Shown here piece by piece: positions 10,321 to 18,189 of a stretch of 64,000 nucleotides of DNA. Location: contig CM039462.1 of the NCBI GenBank assembly GCA_022414725.1, positions 73,841,803 through 73,905,802 on the forward strand, given 5' to 3'. The position numbers were made by a program, and so were the translations under genes. The notes beneath the pieces are model-generated. The model was not told the DNA's origin, ran no database searches, and worked only from the letters and a program-made list of their open reading frames with translations. The stretch is from Microglena sp. YARC. Lineage: Eukaryota; Chlorophyta; Chlorophyceae; Chlamydomonadales; Chlamydomonadaceae. Position 1 is the stretch's first letter. Each line of letters starts with the position of its first letter.

Positions 10321-10810
10321 GTCTTGTGTTAGACAAGACACGTTTCTTTCTTGCCACCGTAGAGCAAACTTTTCAGAAATGTGTTCAGTTTGCTCAAGCG
10401 AAAATATATATTCCAGATGTAGCAGAAATATTTGATTATGAGGCAGGAACGCTTTGTAAATGATTATTGATGCGCACGATGTGAGCCAGCACTTGACTTT
10501 TCAGGCTACTTTGAAAACGTAACTTCTATGTCCTTGAATGTTTTGTGTCAATCTCCTAAAGACAATATCTGTTGTATTGACAATTTGCACCAGTACTTTT
10601 GTTCCTGCCTCCCGGAGGGATTTTGACTGGTTTCGGAGCCTGGTCTGGTCGGAATCGCAATTCCGCGGAGAGCTAAATCTCTGGTTGGCGAGTGAGTGAG
10701 TCGTTCGTACGGCTCTAACTTCTGCTTGGAAAATTCAAAAAAATCGCCGGGAGGCAGGAACGCCCAATTGTTTCCTTGGAGATTGTTTCGATTTGGTTTT
10801 TGAAACCGAG

Positions 10811-10817
10811 TATAAAT
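10811..10817 (+). promoter_or_regulatory. TATA-like box of the RPB3/RPB11 gene
   Basis: TATAAAT lies about 56 bp before the ATG at 10873 in an A/T-richer leader. The copy at 59642-59648 is identical. Similar TATAAAG boxes precede other genes in the window. Confidence 0.5.
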
Positions 10818-10872
10818 GTTTTCTTCGATGATGTAGATATTGTTGTGTATTATTCCTGTCGTAGCTTTAGAA

Positions 10873-12039
10873 ATGTCGATTCGTGTAGGAGACGTTCTGG
10901 CTCCTGTGATCCCTTCACCCTCAGTCGGTACGGATCACTTCATACATGGTAACATCGGAGGGTCCTTCTCAGTTTCTGGCGTCGACTTGTGCATCGTGAA
11001 TTCGTTGCGTCGTGCGATCATCGCTTGTGTGGAGACCGCGGCGTTCGACACTGTGGTTCCTCCTGGGGGCGGTGGTGGTGGTGTGCGCGTACTTGAGAAC
11101 ACGTCCGTGATGCACAACGAGATGTTGGCTCTCCGTGTGTTGCTTGTGCCTTTGTGTCTGACTCCCAACGAGTTGGAGAACTTCGCCCCTGGCGACTACC
11201 AATGCACCTTGGCCGTGCGGAACACCGGGAATGAGGTGTTTGATGTGGTGAGCGGAGACTTTGTAATTCGTGACGCGTCAGGCGTCTCGTTCCAGACGGA
11301 GCGTTTGAAGCGTCTGTTTCCTGTTGACCAGCGGTCGGGTGACAGTGTGTTACTTACTGTCTTGCGCCCCAACATCATGTGTGGCGGCGTCGGTGAGGCT
11401 GTGAACATCACGGCGACTGCGAGGCTTGGCTCCGGTCGAGAGCATGCGAGATATTCTCCAGTCTCCTCTTGCTATTTTCGTTACAAGGAGCCTGTTTTGG
11501 ACGACGACTCGGTTCCCGACAAGTTCGATTTTTTCGTTGAGAGCGTGAACCCGAGCCTGTCCCCTTACTACCTCGTTTTTCTAGGGTTCCGCTTCCTTGT
11601 CCGAGCCATCATTGCTCTCTCGGAAGACGTCCGTGCCGAGCGCGTCTCGTTTGAGGACTCGACCGTCCCGGGTGGCGCGAGGAGCATTCTTTTTCCTGGT
11701 TTGGACCATACCTTGGGAAATTTAATACATGGGCTCGCGTACGACCTTTGGATTCGGCGCGGTGGCAAGTCCCGTGTGAGTTTCGTCGGCTACTTCAAGC
11801 GGCACCCTCTTGTGGACGACATAACATTTAAGATGCAGCTCTCGAGGCAGGACGAAGCCCCGACTGCGTACTCGGATGTCTTATTGGAGGGGCTGTTGTA
11901 TGTGCGGGAGCACCTGGAATCTCTGACTATCGAGTGGATTCGTTTCTGTGGGCTCAAGGGCATGGGTTTGGTGGCCATTGAGATGTTCCTCACACGTTCT
12001 TACGCTGCTACAGTCAGCGGAACAGAAAATACTAAATAG
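10873..12039 (+). CDS. DNA-directed RNA polymerase subunit RPB3-RPB11 fusion (copy A)
   Basis: 388 residues from the ATG at 10873. The RPB3-like half shows NSLRRAIIACVE (residues 43-54), NTSVMHNEMLALR (76-88) and GSGREHARYSPV (187-198), the usual RPB3 dimerisation and insert-domain signatures. The RPB11-like half has FPGLDHTLGNLIHGL (274-288) and VGYFKRHPL (305-313). Together they form the assembly platform for the two large polymerase subunits. Such fusions are a known giant-virus arrangement and not typical of cellular genomes. A Gly run lies at residues 65-70. The stop is followed within 8 bp by an inverted-repeat element, and another copy of that family lies upstream. About eight residues differ from copy B, and the C-termini differ through one missing A. 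Confidence 0.93.
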   Translation: MSIRVGDVLAPVIPSPSVGTDHFIHGNIGGSFSVSGVDLCIVNSLRRAIIACVETAAFDTVVPPGGGGGGVRVLENTSVMHNEMLALRVLLVPLCLTPNELENFAPGDYQCTLAVRNTGNEVFDVVSGDFVIRDASGVSFQTERLKRLFPVDQRSGDSVLLTVLRPNIMCGGVGEAVNITATARLGSGREHARYSPVSSCYFRYKEPVLDDDSVPDKFDFFVESVNPSLSPYYLVFLGFRFLVRAIIALSEDVRAERVSFEDSTVPGGARSILFPGLDHTLGNLIHGLAYDLWIRRGGKSRVSFVGYFKRHPLVDDITFKMQLSRQDEAPTAYSDVLLEGLLYVREHLESLTIEWIRFCGLKGMGLVAIEMFLTRSYAATVSGTENTK

Positions 12040-12047
12040 TGCCCCTT

Positions 12048-12213
12048 AATGGGCGTTCCTTCCTCCCAGCGGATTTTTTGAAATTTCTACTCAGAATTTA
12101 GAGTCTCCGGAACGACTCGCTAGCCTGAGATATCAGCACAGAGGAATCACAATTCCGCTCCAGGCCATGTTTCGCAACCAGTAAAAATCCACCGGGAGGC
12201 AGGAACGCCCATT
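12048..12213. mobile_element. Full-length 166-bp MITE-like element after RPB3/RPB11 copy A
   Basis: Starts AATGGGCGTTCCTTCCTCCC and ends GGGAGGCAGGAACGCCCATT, an imperfect ~30-bp inverted repeat. It has the same length as the intact copy at 58922-59087. Its counterpart in block B (60878-61033) has lost about 9 bp of the left arm. Confidence 0.82.
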
Positions 12214-12239
12214 CCTTGTAAAAGATATCCAGACGAAGT

Positions 12240-12640
12240 TTCGTATATGTGCGGGAGCACCTGGAATCTCCGACTATCAGATATATTTGATTACAGTAAC
12301 GCTTTGAACAGGATTATTGATGCGCACGATGTTAGCCATCAGTTTTCAGGGTACTTTGAACATGTAAATTCAGTGTCTTTAGATGCCTTGAATTTTTTGT
12401 GTCAATCACCTGAAGACAGTATCTGTATTGACAAGGTGTCTCAATATCAAATGTCCCTTGCTGTATTGGGTTTGGTGGTCATTGAGATGCATCGACCGCA
12501 TGATGCAAGCACACCTCAGTCGACGACAGACAAAGATGGCGGAAAACGTGGGAGTTCGCAAGACGTTGTCGTCTTCCGCAGATCATTCATTGCCTGTATC
12601 TGGTTTCAGGGGATATCATTCAAATTATACAGTTAAACAC
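12240..12640 (+). pseudogene. Hybrid remnant: RPB11 3' end mixed with ankyrin-cassette tail
   Basis: 12241-12280 repeats the RPB3/RPB11 coding sequence for YVREHLESLTI (GTGCGGGAGCACCTGGAATC). About 12282-12440 then matches the cassette tail (TTGATGCGCACGATGTTAGCC). At about 12464-12492 the RPB3/RPB11 sequence resumes (GGGTTTGGTGGTCATTGAGATG). So a second copy of the polymerase gene's end has tail sequence in place of about 30 bp. A frame is open from ATG 12247 to 12636 (129 codons) but reads the RPB11 piece in the wrong frame. I treat it as non-functional; a chimeric small protein cannot be excluded. Confidence 0.6.
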
Positions 12641-13764
12641 GTTTCGCGATTGGCGGCATATCTGAATGAATCATTTGTTGATACGTTATACACAGCGACC
12701 GTGCTACCGCATGGTAACTTTGCTTCATTTGTAAAATACGAACTTTGTAACATCTCTCTGAACCGATTATAACTAATACCGTACACCCAAGACCCATAGT
12801 ATACAGCAGTGGATGATACCAATTGTATTTTACAAGTATTTTGTATCATGTTTTCGCGATTTAGTAGGTTGATATATGCTGGACAAAGAGTATCATTTAC
12901 GTAAGTTACTGCAATTTCGTCCGGAGATGGAATTTGTGAAAAAGGGTAACGGGTTGTCACCTTTATATACTCATTAGTTTGTGTGGGTGATGGAGATGGA
13001 GATGGAGACATTGGTGGTCGCGGTTGTGGTCTAGGAGATGGTGATTGTTGTGGTCTAGGAGATGGTGATGGCGATTTTTGTGGTGAATGTTGTGGTGATT
13101 GGTCGATTTCGTTGTGGTGCGTGGTCGATTTCTTGACCTTCTTCACCTTCTTTGGAGTCTTGATAGGGGGTCGAGGATATGGTGATGGTGAACTAGGTAG
13201 GTTGCAGTTCTCAAGAATGGGAGATTTATAATTTCCTGTCAGTACATTTTTTTCAAATTCTGCAACACTGTTTTGATTTCCACGAACGTAGTATTGCATA
13301 CACACAAGAATATTGTTGTTAGATTCTGAATACGAAATACCGATACCGATTTCTGTGGTAGCTTTCCAAACTAATTGTGTAAAATGACCAGTAGATGGAG
13401 AAAAACGGGGCGTATTGAAATCGTAGAAGTCAACTTCATCGTACCACAAACTTACCGACCTGGTATAATAATGCGTTAAATTTATGGTATTTAAAGCTGA
13501 AAACGAAAACCAACCAAGGTTCTCTCCATATAGACCTGAATCGCTATGTTCGAACTTATTTTCTTTCGCAAGGTAATCGGACCATGTTTGTGCGGATTTT
13601 GAAATTGCTGGATTCAATGAAACTAGTGTAGAGCAGTGAATTCTTCTATAATCGTTTACTTGGTCGAGAATGCTTTGTTCATTTAATGGTAATATTATGC
13701 TTGTGCATGAGCCGACTAGTCCAAGTATTATTGTTAACAAATATGGTATTTGCATGACATGCAT
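12625..13764 (-). CDS. Secreted CAP-domain (SCP/PR-1) protein with Ser-Pro linker (copy A)
   Basis: 379 residues from the ATG at 13764. Residues 1-22 form a signal peptide (IPYLLTIILGLVGSCTS). The CAP domain spans about 28-195 and shows HSDSGLYGENLGW and the family signature GHFTQLVWKATTEIGIG, plus a CMQYYVRGNQN-like second signature; the two His and acidic residues of the CAP cavity are present. A low-complexity linker (PSPSPRPQ repeats, Lys-rich KKVKKVKK) leads to a ~110-residue Cys-containing C-terminal domain that I do not recognise. CAP proteins are extracellular; roles range from sterol binding to defence. Presence beside polymerase genes suggests a captured host gene. Copy B is frameshifted. 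Confidence 0.88.
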   Translation of the reverse strand: MHVMQIPYLLTIILGLVGSCTSIILPLNEQSILDQVNDYRRIHCSTLVSLNPAISKSAQTWSDYLAKENKFEHSDSGLYGENLGWFSFSALNTINLTHYYTRSVSLWYDEVDFYDFNTPRFSPSTGHFTQLVWKATTEIGIGISYSESNNNILVCMQYYVRGNQNSVAEFEKNVLTGNYKSPILENCNLPSSPSPYPRPPIKTPKKVKKVKKSTTHHNEIDQSPQHSPQKSPSPSPRPQQSPSPRPQPRPPMSPSPSPSPTQTNEYIKVTTRYPFSQIPSPDEIAVTYVNDTLCPAYINLLNRENMIQNTCKIQLVSSTAVYYGSWVYGISYNRFREMLQSSYFTNEAKLPCGSTVAVYNVSTNDSFRYAANRETCLTV

Positions 13765-13901
13765 ATATTATATATGTGAGATTTTAAACGCAACATGCCC
13801 AAAATGCCAAAAAATAAGTGTTGTTTTTGTTTTTCTTGTAAAACCAATAAACACAGAAGTTTTTAACACCGAAGTCAGAAACCATTCTTAACGCCAATTT
13901 T

Positions 13902-14192
13902 CTAACGGCGATGTCGTTTATTTCCATCTGATATATGTTTCATTTTACTGTTCCGCCGTTCTGTTTGGATGGCTACGTGCTTTTTTAGTGTTTGGTCTAT
14001 CAACAAAAGTCCTAATATTGGTGCAATAAAGTACCACTTTGACTTGGTCATTATAATGAATATTGTGTATACAAATATAGTCTTGAGCCATACAATCGAT
14101 ATGTGTTTTTTGTTGCTTGGGTCCAATATTGTAAAAAGAAAGAAAAATGTAGCGATTCCAATCATATGCACAACAAATGGATGCGAAACCAT
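13902..14192 (-). pseudogene. Multi-span membrane protein, C-terminally truncated (copy A)
   Basis: From the ATG at 14192 the frame holds two or three hydrophobic segments (VHMIGIATFFFLFTILD, TIFVYTIFIIM, WYFIAPILGLLLI). The open frame extends upstream to about 14282 without an ATG. Compared with copy B, about 265 bp are missing at 13958, exactly at a CCGCCG / CCGCG junction. This removes the last transmembrane segment and replaces the end with a short basic tail (SDGNKRHRR). An upstream stop (about 14340, TGA, where copy B has GGA) also shortens the N-terminus. The family looks like the small membrane proteins common in giant viruses, but I cannot name it. Confidence 0.65.
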
Positions 14193-14358
14193 AATGCGTT
14201 GCAAATCACAGTTTAATAGAATTAGACAGATGTCCGAACAAAACCCATAAGAAAATACTTGACAGTGCTGTGCTTGCGTCAAATGTTTGGTTGAACATAT
14301 TCTAAATACTTTTGAGAATAAAATTAAATAATGTCCTCATCGGTCGTCGTACCCGGAC

Positions 14359-14469
14359 ATGTCCAAAATCAAGTACGCCAAAATACACGAAGGAATCAAA
14401 CGCATCCTGCATGAAGACCACGCGGCAAAGAAAACGCACGAGCTGATCATGAAGTCTCCATGTGACTGA
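14359..14469 (+). CDS. Small ORF, 36 residues, conserved in both blocks
   Basis: MSKIKYAKIHEGIKR opens a charged, helical-looking 36-residue frame with ATG and TGA. The block B copy (63517-63627) keeps the frame with two substitutions (Gly to Glu, Lys to Glu). It lies opposite another open frame on the minus strand (14302-14520), so one of the two is probably a shadow. Evidence for coding is weak. Confidence 0.3.
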   Translation: MSKIKYAKIHEGIKRILHEDHAAKKTHELIMKSPCD

Positions 14470-14730
14470 CTCGACAGGATCCGCAGTGACGAGAGTGGTC
14501 GCAGTGTGACTCGACATCATTTTACTGTTCCGCCGACTTTAGTCTTTTAAAGGTGAACGGCGTGCTTCGGTATGGACACACGTTGTGGGCATGCATTGGG
14601 GTTACACATCAAAACTAAACGGTTCAAGGATATTCTATACACTCCTCCCTACTCAAATTGGTCGAGTCACATTACAATGTTTGTGTCTCAGTCTGTGGTG
14701 TCAAGCTGATGTATCCAGTGCCTTTAATTA

Positions 14731-16119
14731 TCACACACCCGTATGGGGGCGGTGAACAAGAGAAACCTTGACATGATGGATCAAGTCCGAAACTGTTTTG
14801 AACTCCTTATTACATTGTCTGCAACACACACCGTGTGCACTGGGTTGATCCAGGATAATACGTCGATGCGCGACACTTAGCTTGTGAAATAGATCAATAT
14901 AACGAGACCACTTGCATCTGCGTACCTCGAACACACCGCGGAACATCGAGTCCCAATCACGCACGCATATTCTTTTCACGATATTCGCAACCATACAGTG
15001 CACTTGCTTGCGAATTTCAGCATCTTGTGAAGCGATACATGCCTGCTTAATGTCATCTCCATAATTGCGTGAAAACACGGCATGCGTCAGCTTGGGGAAA
15101 TCGCCCACCGAGGAAGCAACGTCAGCCATCACGGCACCAGATATCGAGCCAGCATGTGCAATTATGACATCGAGGGGCAGGTCTTTGAGATCAATGCATA
15201 ATTTTGTAATGAAGCCGGTAAGCTTGCGGTTGAGCAGAGCGTGCGTAACCCCAAGAATATCGTCTGTTGTGCATGACACCACCAACTGACCATTGGGCAC
15301 CAGCTTGTCGCGCAGCTGACCCTTGGGAACAACACTTGCGCAGCAATTGAACACATGTGCAAGATCTTGAGACGACATGATGTGGTCATCCAATTCATCC
15401 AACGATGCCTTCCGCATGGAGACGCACGAGAGGCGTGCAGCCTCCTTGTCCGCGATTACTTTTGCTGTTGCGAGTTCGCAAAGCTCGGTGTAGCAAGAAT
15501 AAGAAGAACTGTCGCCGAAACAAACCGCATTCTTTATAAGGAACTCCCGCGCACGCGCATACACATCGGCGCTCCAGAGAAATGTGAGGTCGTAGGTGAG
15601 GTCGACATATCGTTTGTACATGCAAATTGTGATGGAGGGCAGTCCCCGACAAATATAAGAAACAACCTCTGGACCCAACCCCTTTAGGTCATTCTTGACA
15701 GCAAAATCGCAAATAGTGTTTTCCTGTAGACATGTCTGACAAATGCGTGTGCCAAACTGCCAATACACTTTGGAAGTATTCGGGTGAGCGTCACACCACT
15801 CACATCCGCGTCCGAGAATCAGCATTACCGCGTTTCGATACGAGCATTTCACATCATCACCTCCACACACTTTTCTGCTGAAGATCCTGCAGACCAATTG
15901 GAAAACAGTTTCCCATATGTCCTCGCCGACGAAGGTAGCGCTCTCCTGACTCAACATACATACGCTCACAAGCGGACGCAATGCCACACGAACCGTCTTC
16001 AAAGGGGAGCCTGTGGGCAGGCGTCTCAATGATTCCACAACGCAACAGCATATCTGGGACAATATTACATCCACCAATACATTGGGAATATCAGGTATCC
16101 TTGATTCAGACATTGTCAT
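14731..16119 (-). CDS. Zinc-binding protein with C-terminal C2H2 finger, possible N-terminal F-box
   Basis: 462 residues from the ATG at 16119 (a second ATG follows at 16113). A CEWC...CQTC four-cysteine cluster (spacing CX2C-X17-CX2C, with VYWQFGTRIC between) lies near residue 130. Giant viruses have many F-box proteins with this kind of treble-clef-like cluster after the F-box, and the first 110 residues (PNVLVDVILSQ, RPLVSVCMLSQESATF) could be a diverged F-box. The C-terminus has CRQCNKEFKTVSDLIHH, a C2H2-like finger with a long His spacing. The middle is all-helical and unrecognised. A TATA-like box lies 32 bp upstream. Function is unknown; a nucleic-acid or ubiquitin-adaptor role is the best guess. 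Confidence 0.75.
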   Translation of the reverse strand: MTMSESRIPDIPNVLVDVILSQICCCVVESLRRLPTGSPLKTVRVALRPLVSVCMLSQESATFVGEDIWETVFQLVCRIFSRKVCGGDDVKCSYRNAVMLILGRGCEWCDAHPNTSKVYWQFGTRICQTCLQENTICDFAVKNDLKGLGPEVVSYICRGLPSITICMYKRYVDLTYDLTFLWSADVYARAREFLIKNAVCFGDSSSYSCYTELCELATAKVIADKEAARLSCVSMRKASLDELDDHIMSSQDLAHVFNCCASVVPKGQLRDKLVPNGQLVVSCTTDDILGVTHALLNRKLTGFITKLCIDLKDLPLDVIIAHAGSISGAVMADVASSVGDFPKLTHAVFSRNYGDDIKQACIASQDAEIRKQVHCMVANIVKRICVRDWDSMFRGVFEVRRCKWSRYIDLFHKLSVAHRRIILDQPSAHGVCCRQCNKEFKTVSDLIHHVKVSLVHRPHTGV

Positions 16120-16150
16120 TGGTGGTGTCTTCTTCAACAAAGCGGGACAC

Positions 16151-16157
16151 CTTTATA
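16151..16157 (-). promoter_or_regulatory. TATA-like box of the zinc-finger gene
   Basis: Read on the minus strand this is TATAAAG, 32 bp before the ATG at 16119. It matches the TATAAAG boxes before 16641, 19806 and 28114. Confidence 0.5.
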
Positions 16158-16278
16158 TGAATTGCAACTTGGAAAGGTGCTAAAAAATATGGTCGAGTCG
16201 ACTTCTCTCAGAAACGCTTGGGAGGGGAAGCGAAGCGAAGCGCCAACCAATATAGCATCGCGCGAGTCACTGTTCGTC

Positions 16279-16641
16279 TCACTCATTCTGTTCGTCACCG
16301 CAGGCTTCGCCATACCAGGCGTACTTCAAAATGTTCGCTAACATACCATTGTAAACGGTGGCTTCGCCCACCTCGAAGTACTCGGCACCCACATCTCTTC
16401 GTGGCTGTATTCTGGAATCGTAACCACCGCGCATGTACCCGAGCAGTGTCGCCTCTGCATCCACGCACGCTTGTGCATCTCGAACATGGATGGCAAAAAT
16501 GAGCTGGGATCCATTGGGGTACTGCGAGAGCCTCTCGCAGAACGGCTGGCTGGTCCGGCTGACCTTTACGACCAACGGGGACTTGCCCAGGAACTCGCGC
16601 TCGACGAGGGCGTACACGACGTGTTGAGTGTGGTGCGACAT
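16279..16641 (-). CDS. GIY-YIG/T5orf172-type domain protein
   Basis: 120 residues from the ATG at 16641. The order VVYALVEREFL, then KVSRTSQPFCERLSQYPNGSQL, then GAEYFEV follows the small T5orf172-like proteins of giant viruses, where the equivalents are a YxLREREF strand, a KIGRTKQ..RF..YPKGS block and a final EYF(E). These are related to GIY-YIG endonucleases. The canonical GIY and YIG tyrosines are not kept exactly (KVSRT instead of KIGRT), so nuclease activity is uncertain. The protein is a single domain of normal length with an undamaged frame. It is divergent from the zinc-finger gene's end of the region and has its own TATAAAG box. Confidence 0.78.
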   Translation of the reverse strand: MSHHTQHVVYALVEREFLGKSPLVVKVSRTSQPFCERLSQYPNGSQLIFAIHVRDAQACVDAEATLLGYMRGGYDSRIQPRRDVGAEYFEVGEATVYNGMLANILKYAWYGEACGDEQNE

Positions 16642-16699
16642 GGATGGATGATACACAAGGGAAGGGAAGGCTTGACACAGCCAAGATGGCTGTCGCGAG

Positions 16700-16706
16700 C
16701 TTTATA
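16700..16706 (-). promoter_or_regulatory. TATA-like box of the T5orf172 gene
   Basis: TATAAAG on the minus strand, about 59 bp before the ATG at 16641. Confidence 0.45.
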
Positions 16707-16770
16707 CCGTGATAATCGGGCGTTTTTACGAGGTGCAATCGAGATCCACCATGTCACACATATGACAAGG

Positions 16771-17052
16771 AGGACGAATATGCACCGTTTGCCGCGCATG
16801 CATGTCGTCACGTCTTCACGATGCTCTCTGTTCGTTCGTGAACTCCCACTCTATTTTTGGGGAGCCTTCGGTCCCAGATGGACGATCGATCGATCGATGG
16901 AGTTTGAGACAGGACGAGGAGGACGAATATACGTCGTTTGCCGCGCATGCATGTCACGATGCTCTTCGTTCATTCGTGAAGTCCCACTCTATTTTTGGGG
17001 GGCATTGGGTCCCAGCTGGACGGACGGACGGACGGACGGACGGACGGACGAT
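16771..17052 (+). repeat. ~145-bp direct duplication plus (GGAC)n microsatellite
   Basis: Two copies (about 16771-16885 and 16918-17020) share GAGGACGAATAT, TTGCCGCGCATGCATGTC and CCCACTCTATTTTTGGGG. The first ends in (GATC)n (16882-16897) and the second in about seven GGAC units (17018-17050). No gene is supported between 16642 and 17268. 17053-17268 holds nothing I can name apart from an A/T-rich leader before 17269. Confidence 0.85.
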
Positions 17053-17268
17053 CAATCGATAGGAGTGGACAAGATACCGCCGTGAAATCCCCATTCTTAT
17101 CTCACGCTTTCCGACTGTTTGTCACAGTCCACATATAGAGACAGGCTACATCCACTCGGTCGCTCGATGAATGCCTCTGCCACAAAATATCAAACAAATT
17201 GAATTGGATTAGTCCGGAAACAATGAATAACTCAAACCAATTAAAACCCTAAACTCCAACAATTTCTA

Positions 17269-18142
17269 ATGAATTTCCCACAGTCTGTCACCAGACAACT
17301 GAACATATCATATCATGAATGTGAGGACACATTTGACGTGTCTGGTGATCACGACCTTCTATTGGTGGCACTCAAGCTTCGCTTTGATACTGCTGCCTAT
17401 GACGGAGGTATGGACTCTGGACACTTTCGCAGACGGTTGTCACAACTGAATGTATCGAAAGTGTCACCGCGTCTCGCGATGGGTGCACTTGATATAGATA
17501 AACTTGATATAGATAAACTTGATATAGATAAACTTGATATATATAAACTTGGTTGATATATTGCGCATGCGTCTGTCCTTCCGTGAAACAAGAGTGTCTC
17601 GCAGCGTCTCCTTCTCTGGATCATCTGGATCATCTTGCAGTAAGTCTTCGAAAGGACTGATCTCTGCGCTCGATCTGAGTGGATATGACGGAGGAGGGAG
17701 AGTACATGTTGCCAACTATTTGAACCCTTTTCTATGGCGCAGTGGTGCATGGAGACATGGAAATGCTCCTGCGTGGCTTGACCTTGAATGCTCCTTACCC
17801 TGTTCTACACCCGTATCCGAACCATCTTTTGCGATAGGTGTCAAAACCACTCGCACCCTCGCGTGGCTTGACATTGAAGCGCCCGATACAGTCCGAATGA
17901 ACGGAGAACTCCGAGATTTGTACTACTCCGGTGCCATCAAGTCCTCATCATCTGATGATGATGATGATGATGATTACGCATATGATGATTCCGCACATGC
18001 TGATTCCACATGTGATGATTCCGCATATGATGACACTGTCCCAAACATTGATTCAGATCCTGAACAGGTAGGTAGTGGCTTTGGATATATCACGCCTGAA
18101 CAGCATGGTATGGGTATGAGACAAGTACTCCCCTCTTTTTAA
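17269..18142 (+). pseudogene. Acidic repeat protein, probably one gene broken in the DIDKL repeat
   Basis: The first frame (ATG 17269 to 17556, 95 residues) ends in four DIDKL-type repeats. The second (open from 17534, first ATG 17567, to 18142) continues with a Ser-rich stretch, two ALDL/WLDIE-like segments and a long Asp run followed by DDSAYDDS-type repeats. The frames overlap in the 15-bp repeat 17486-17549, so slippage there may have split one gene. The phrase GTACATGTTGCCAACTATTTG occurs inside the second frame (17702) and again just after its end (18156), so its 3' part was locally duplicated. I recognise no family. The stop codon lies inside the hairpin at 18125-18159. Confidence 0.55.
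17486..17549 (+). repeat. 15-bp tandem repeat encoding DIDKL
   Basis: Four copies of ACTTGATATAGATAA-type sequence; the last copy has GATATATATAAA. The unit is a multiple of three and keeps the frame. Confidence 0.9.
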
Positions 18143-18159
18143 AAAAAAGAGGGGAGTAC
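18125..18159 (+). terminator. Perfect 16-bp hairpin at a gene end
   Basis: GTACTCCCCTCTTTTT (18125-18140) pairs exactly with 18144-18159 across a 3-nt loop. It overlaps the stop codon of the acidic repeat gene. In mimivirus-type giant viruses, transcript 3' ends are set by hairpins like this (established for that family), so a transcript-end signal is plausible here. I do not see equally perfect hairpins after the other genes. Confidence 0.6.
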
Positions 18160-18189
18160 ATGTTGCCAACTATTTGCACATTAATACAT

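Larger units (their letters stand above)
10580..14634. repeat. Segmental duplication, block A (RPB3/RPB11, CAP, membrane protein)
   Basis: This segment is repeated in the same orientation at about 59411-63786. Homology starts within the cassette tail and ends near GGGGTTACACATC (about 14632 here, about 63777 there), after which the two sequences differ. Identity is high, with scattered substitutions and indels. Block B is longer mainly because block A lacks about 265 bp near 13958 and has a shorter CAP linker. Confidence 0.9.

Noticed and set aside
16471..17085. Plus-strand frame of 204 codons opposite the T5orf172 gene
   Set aside because: The minus strand carries the recognisable protein; the rest of this frame runs through the duplicated GGAC-repeat region.
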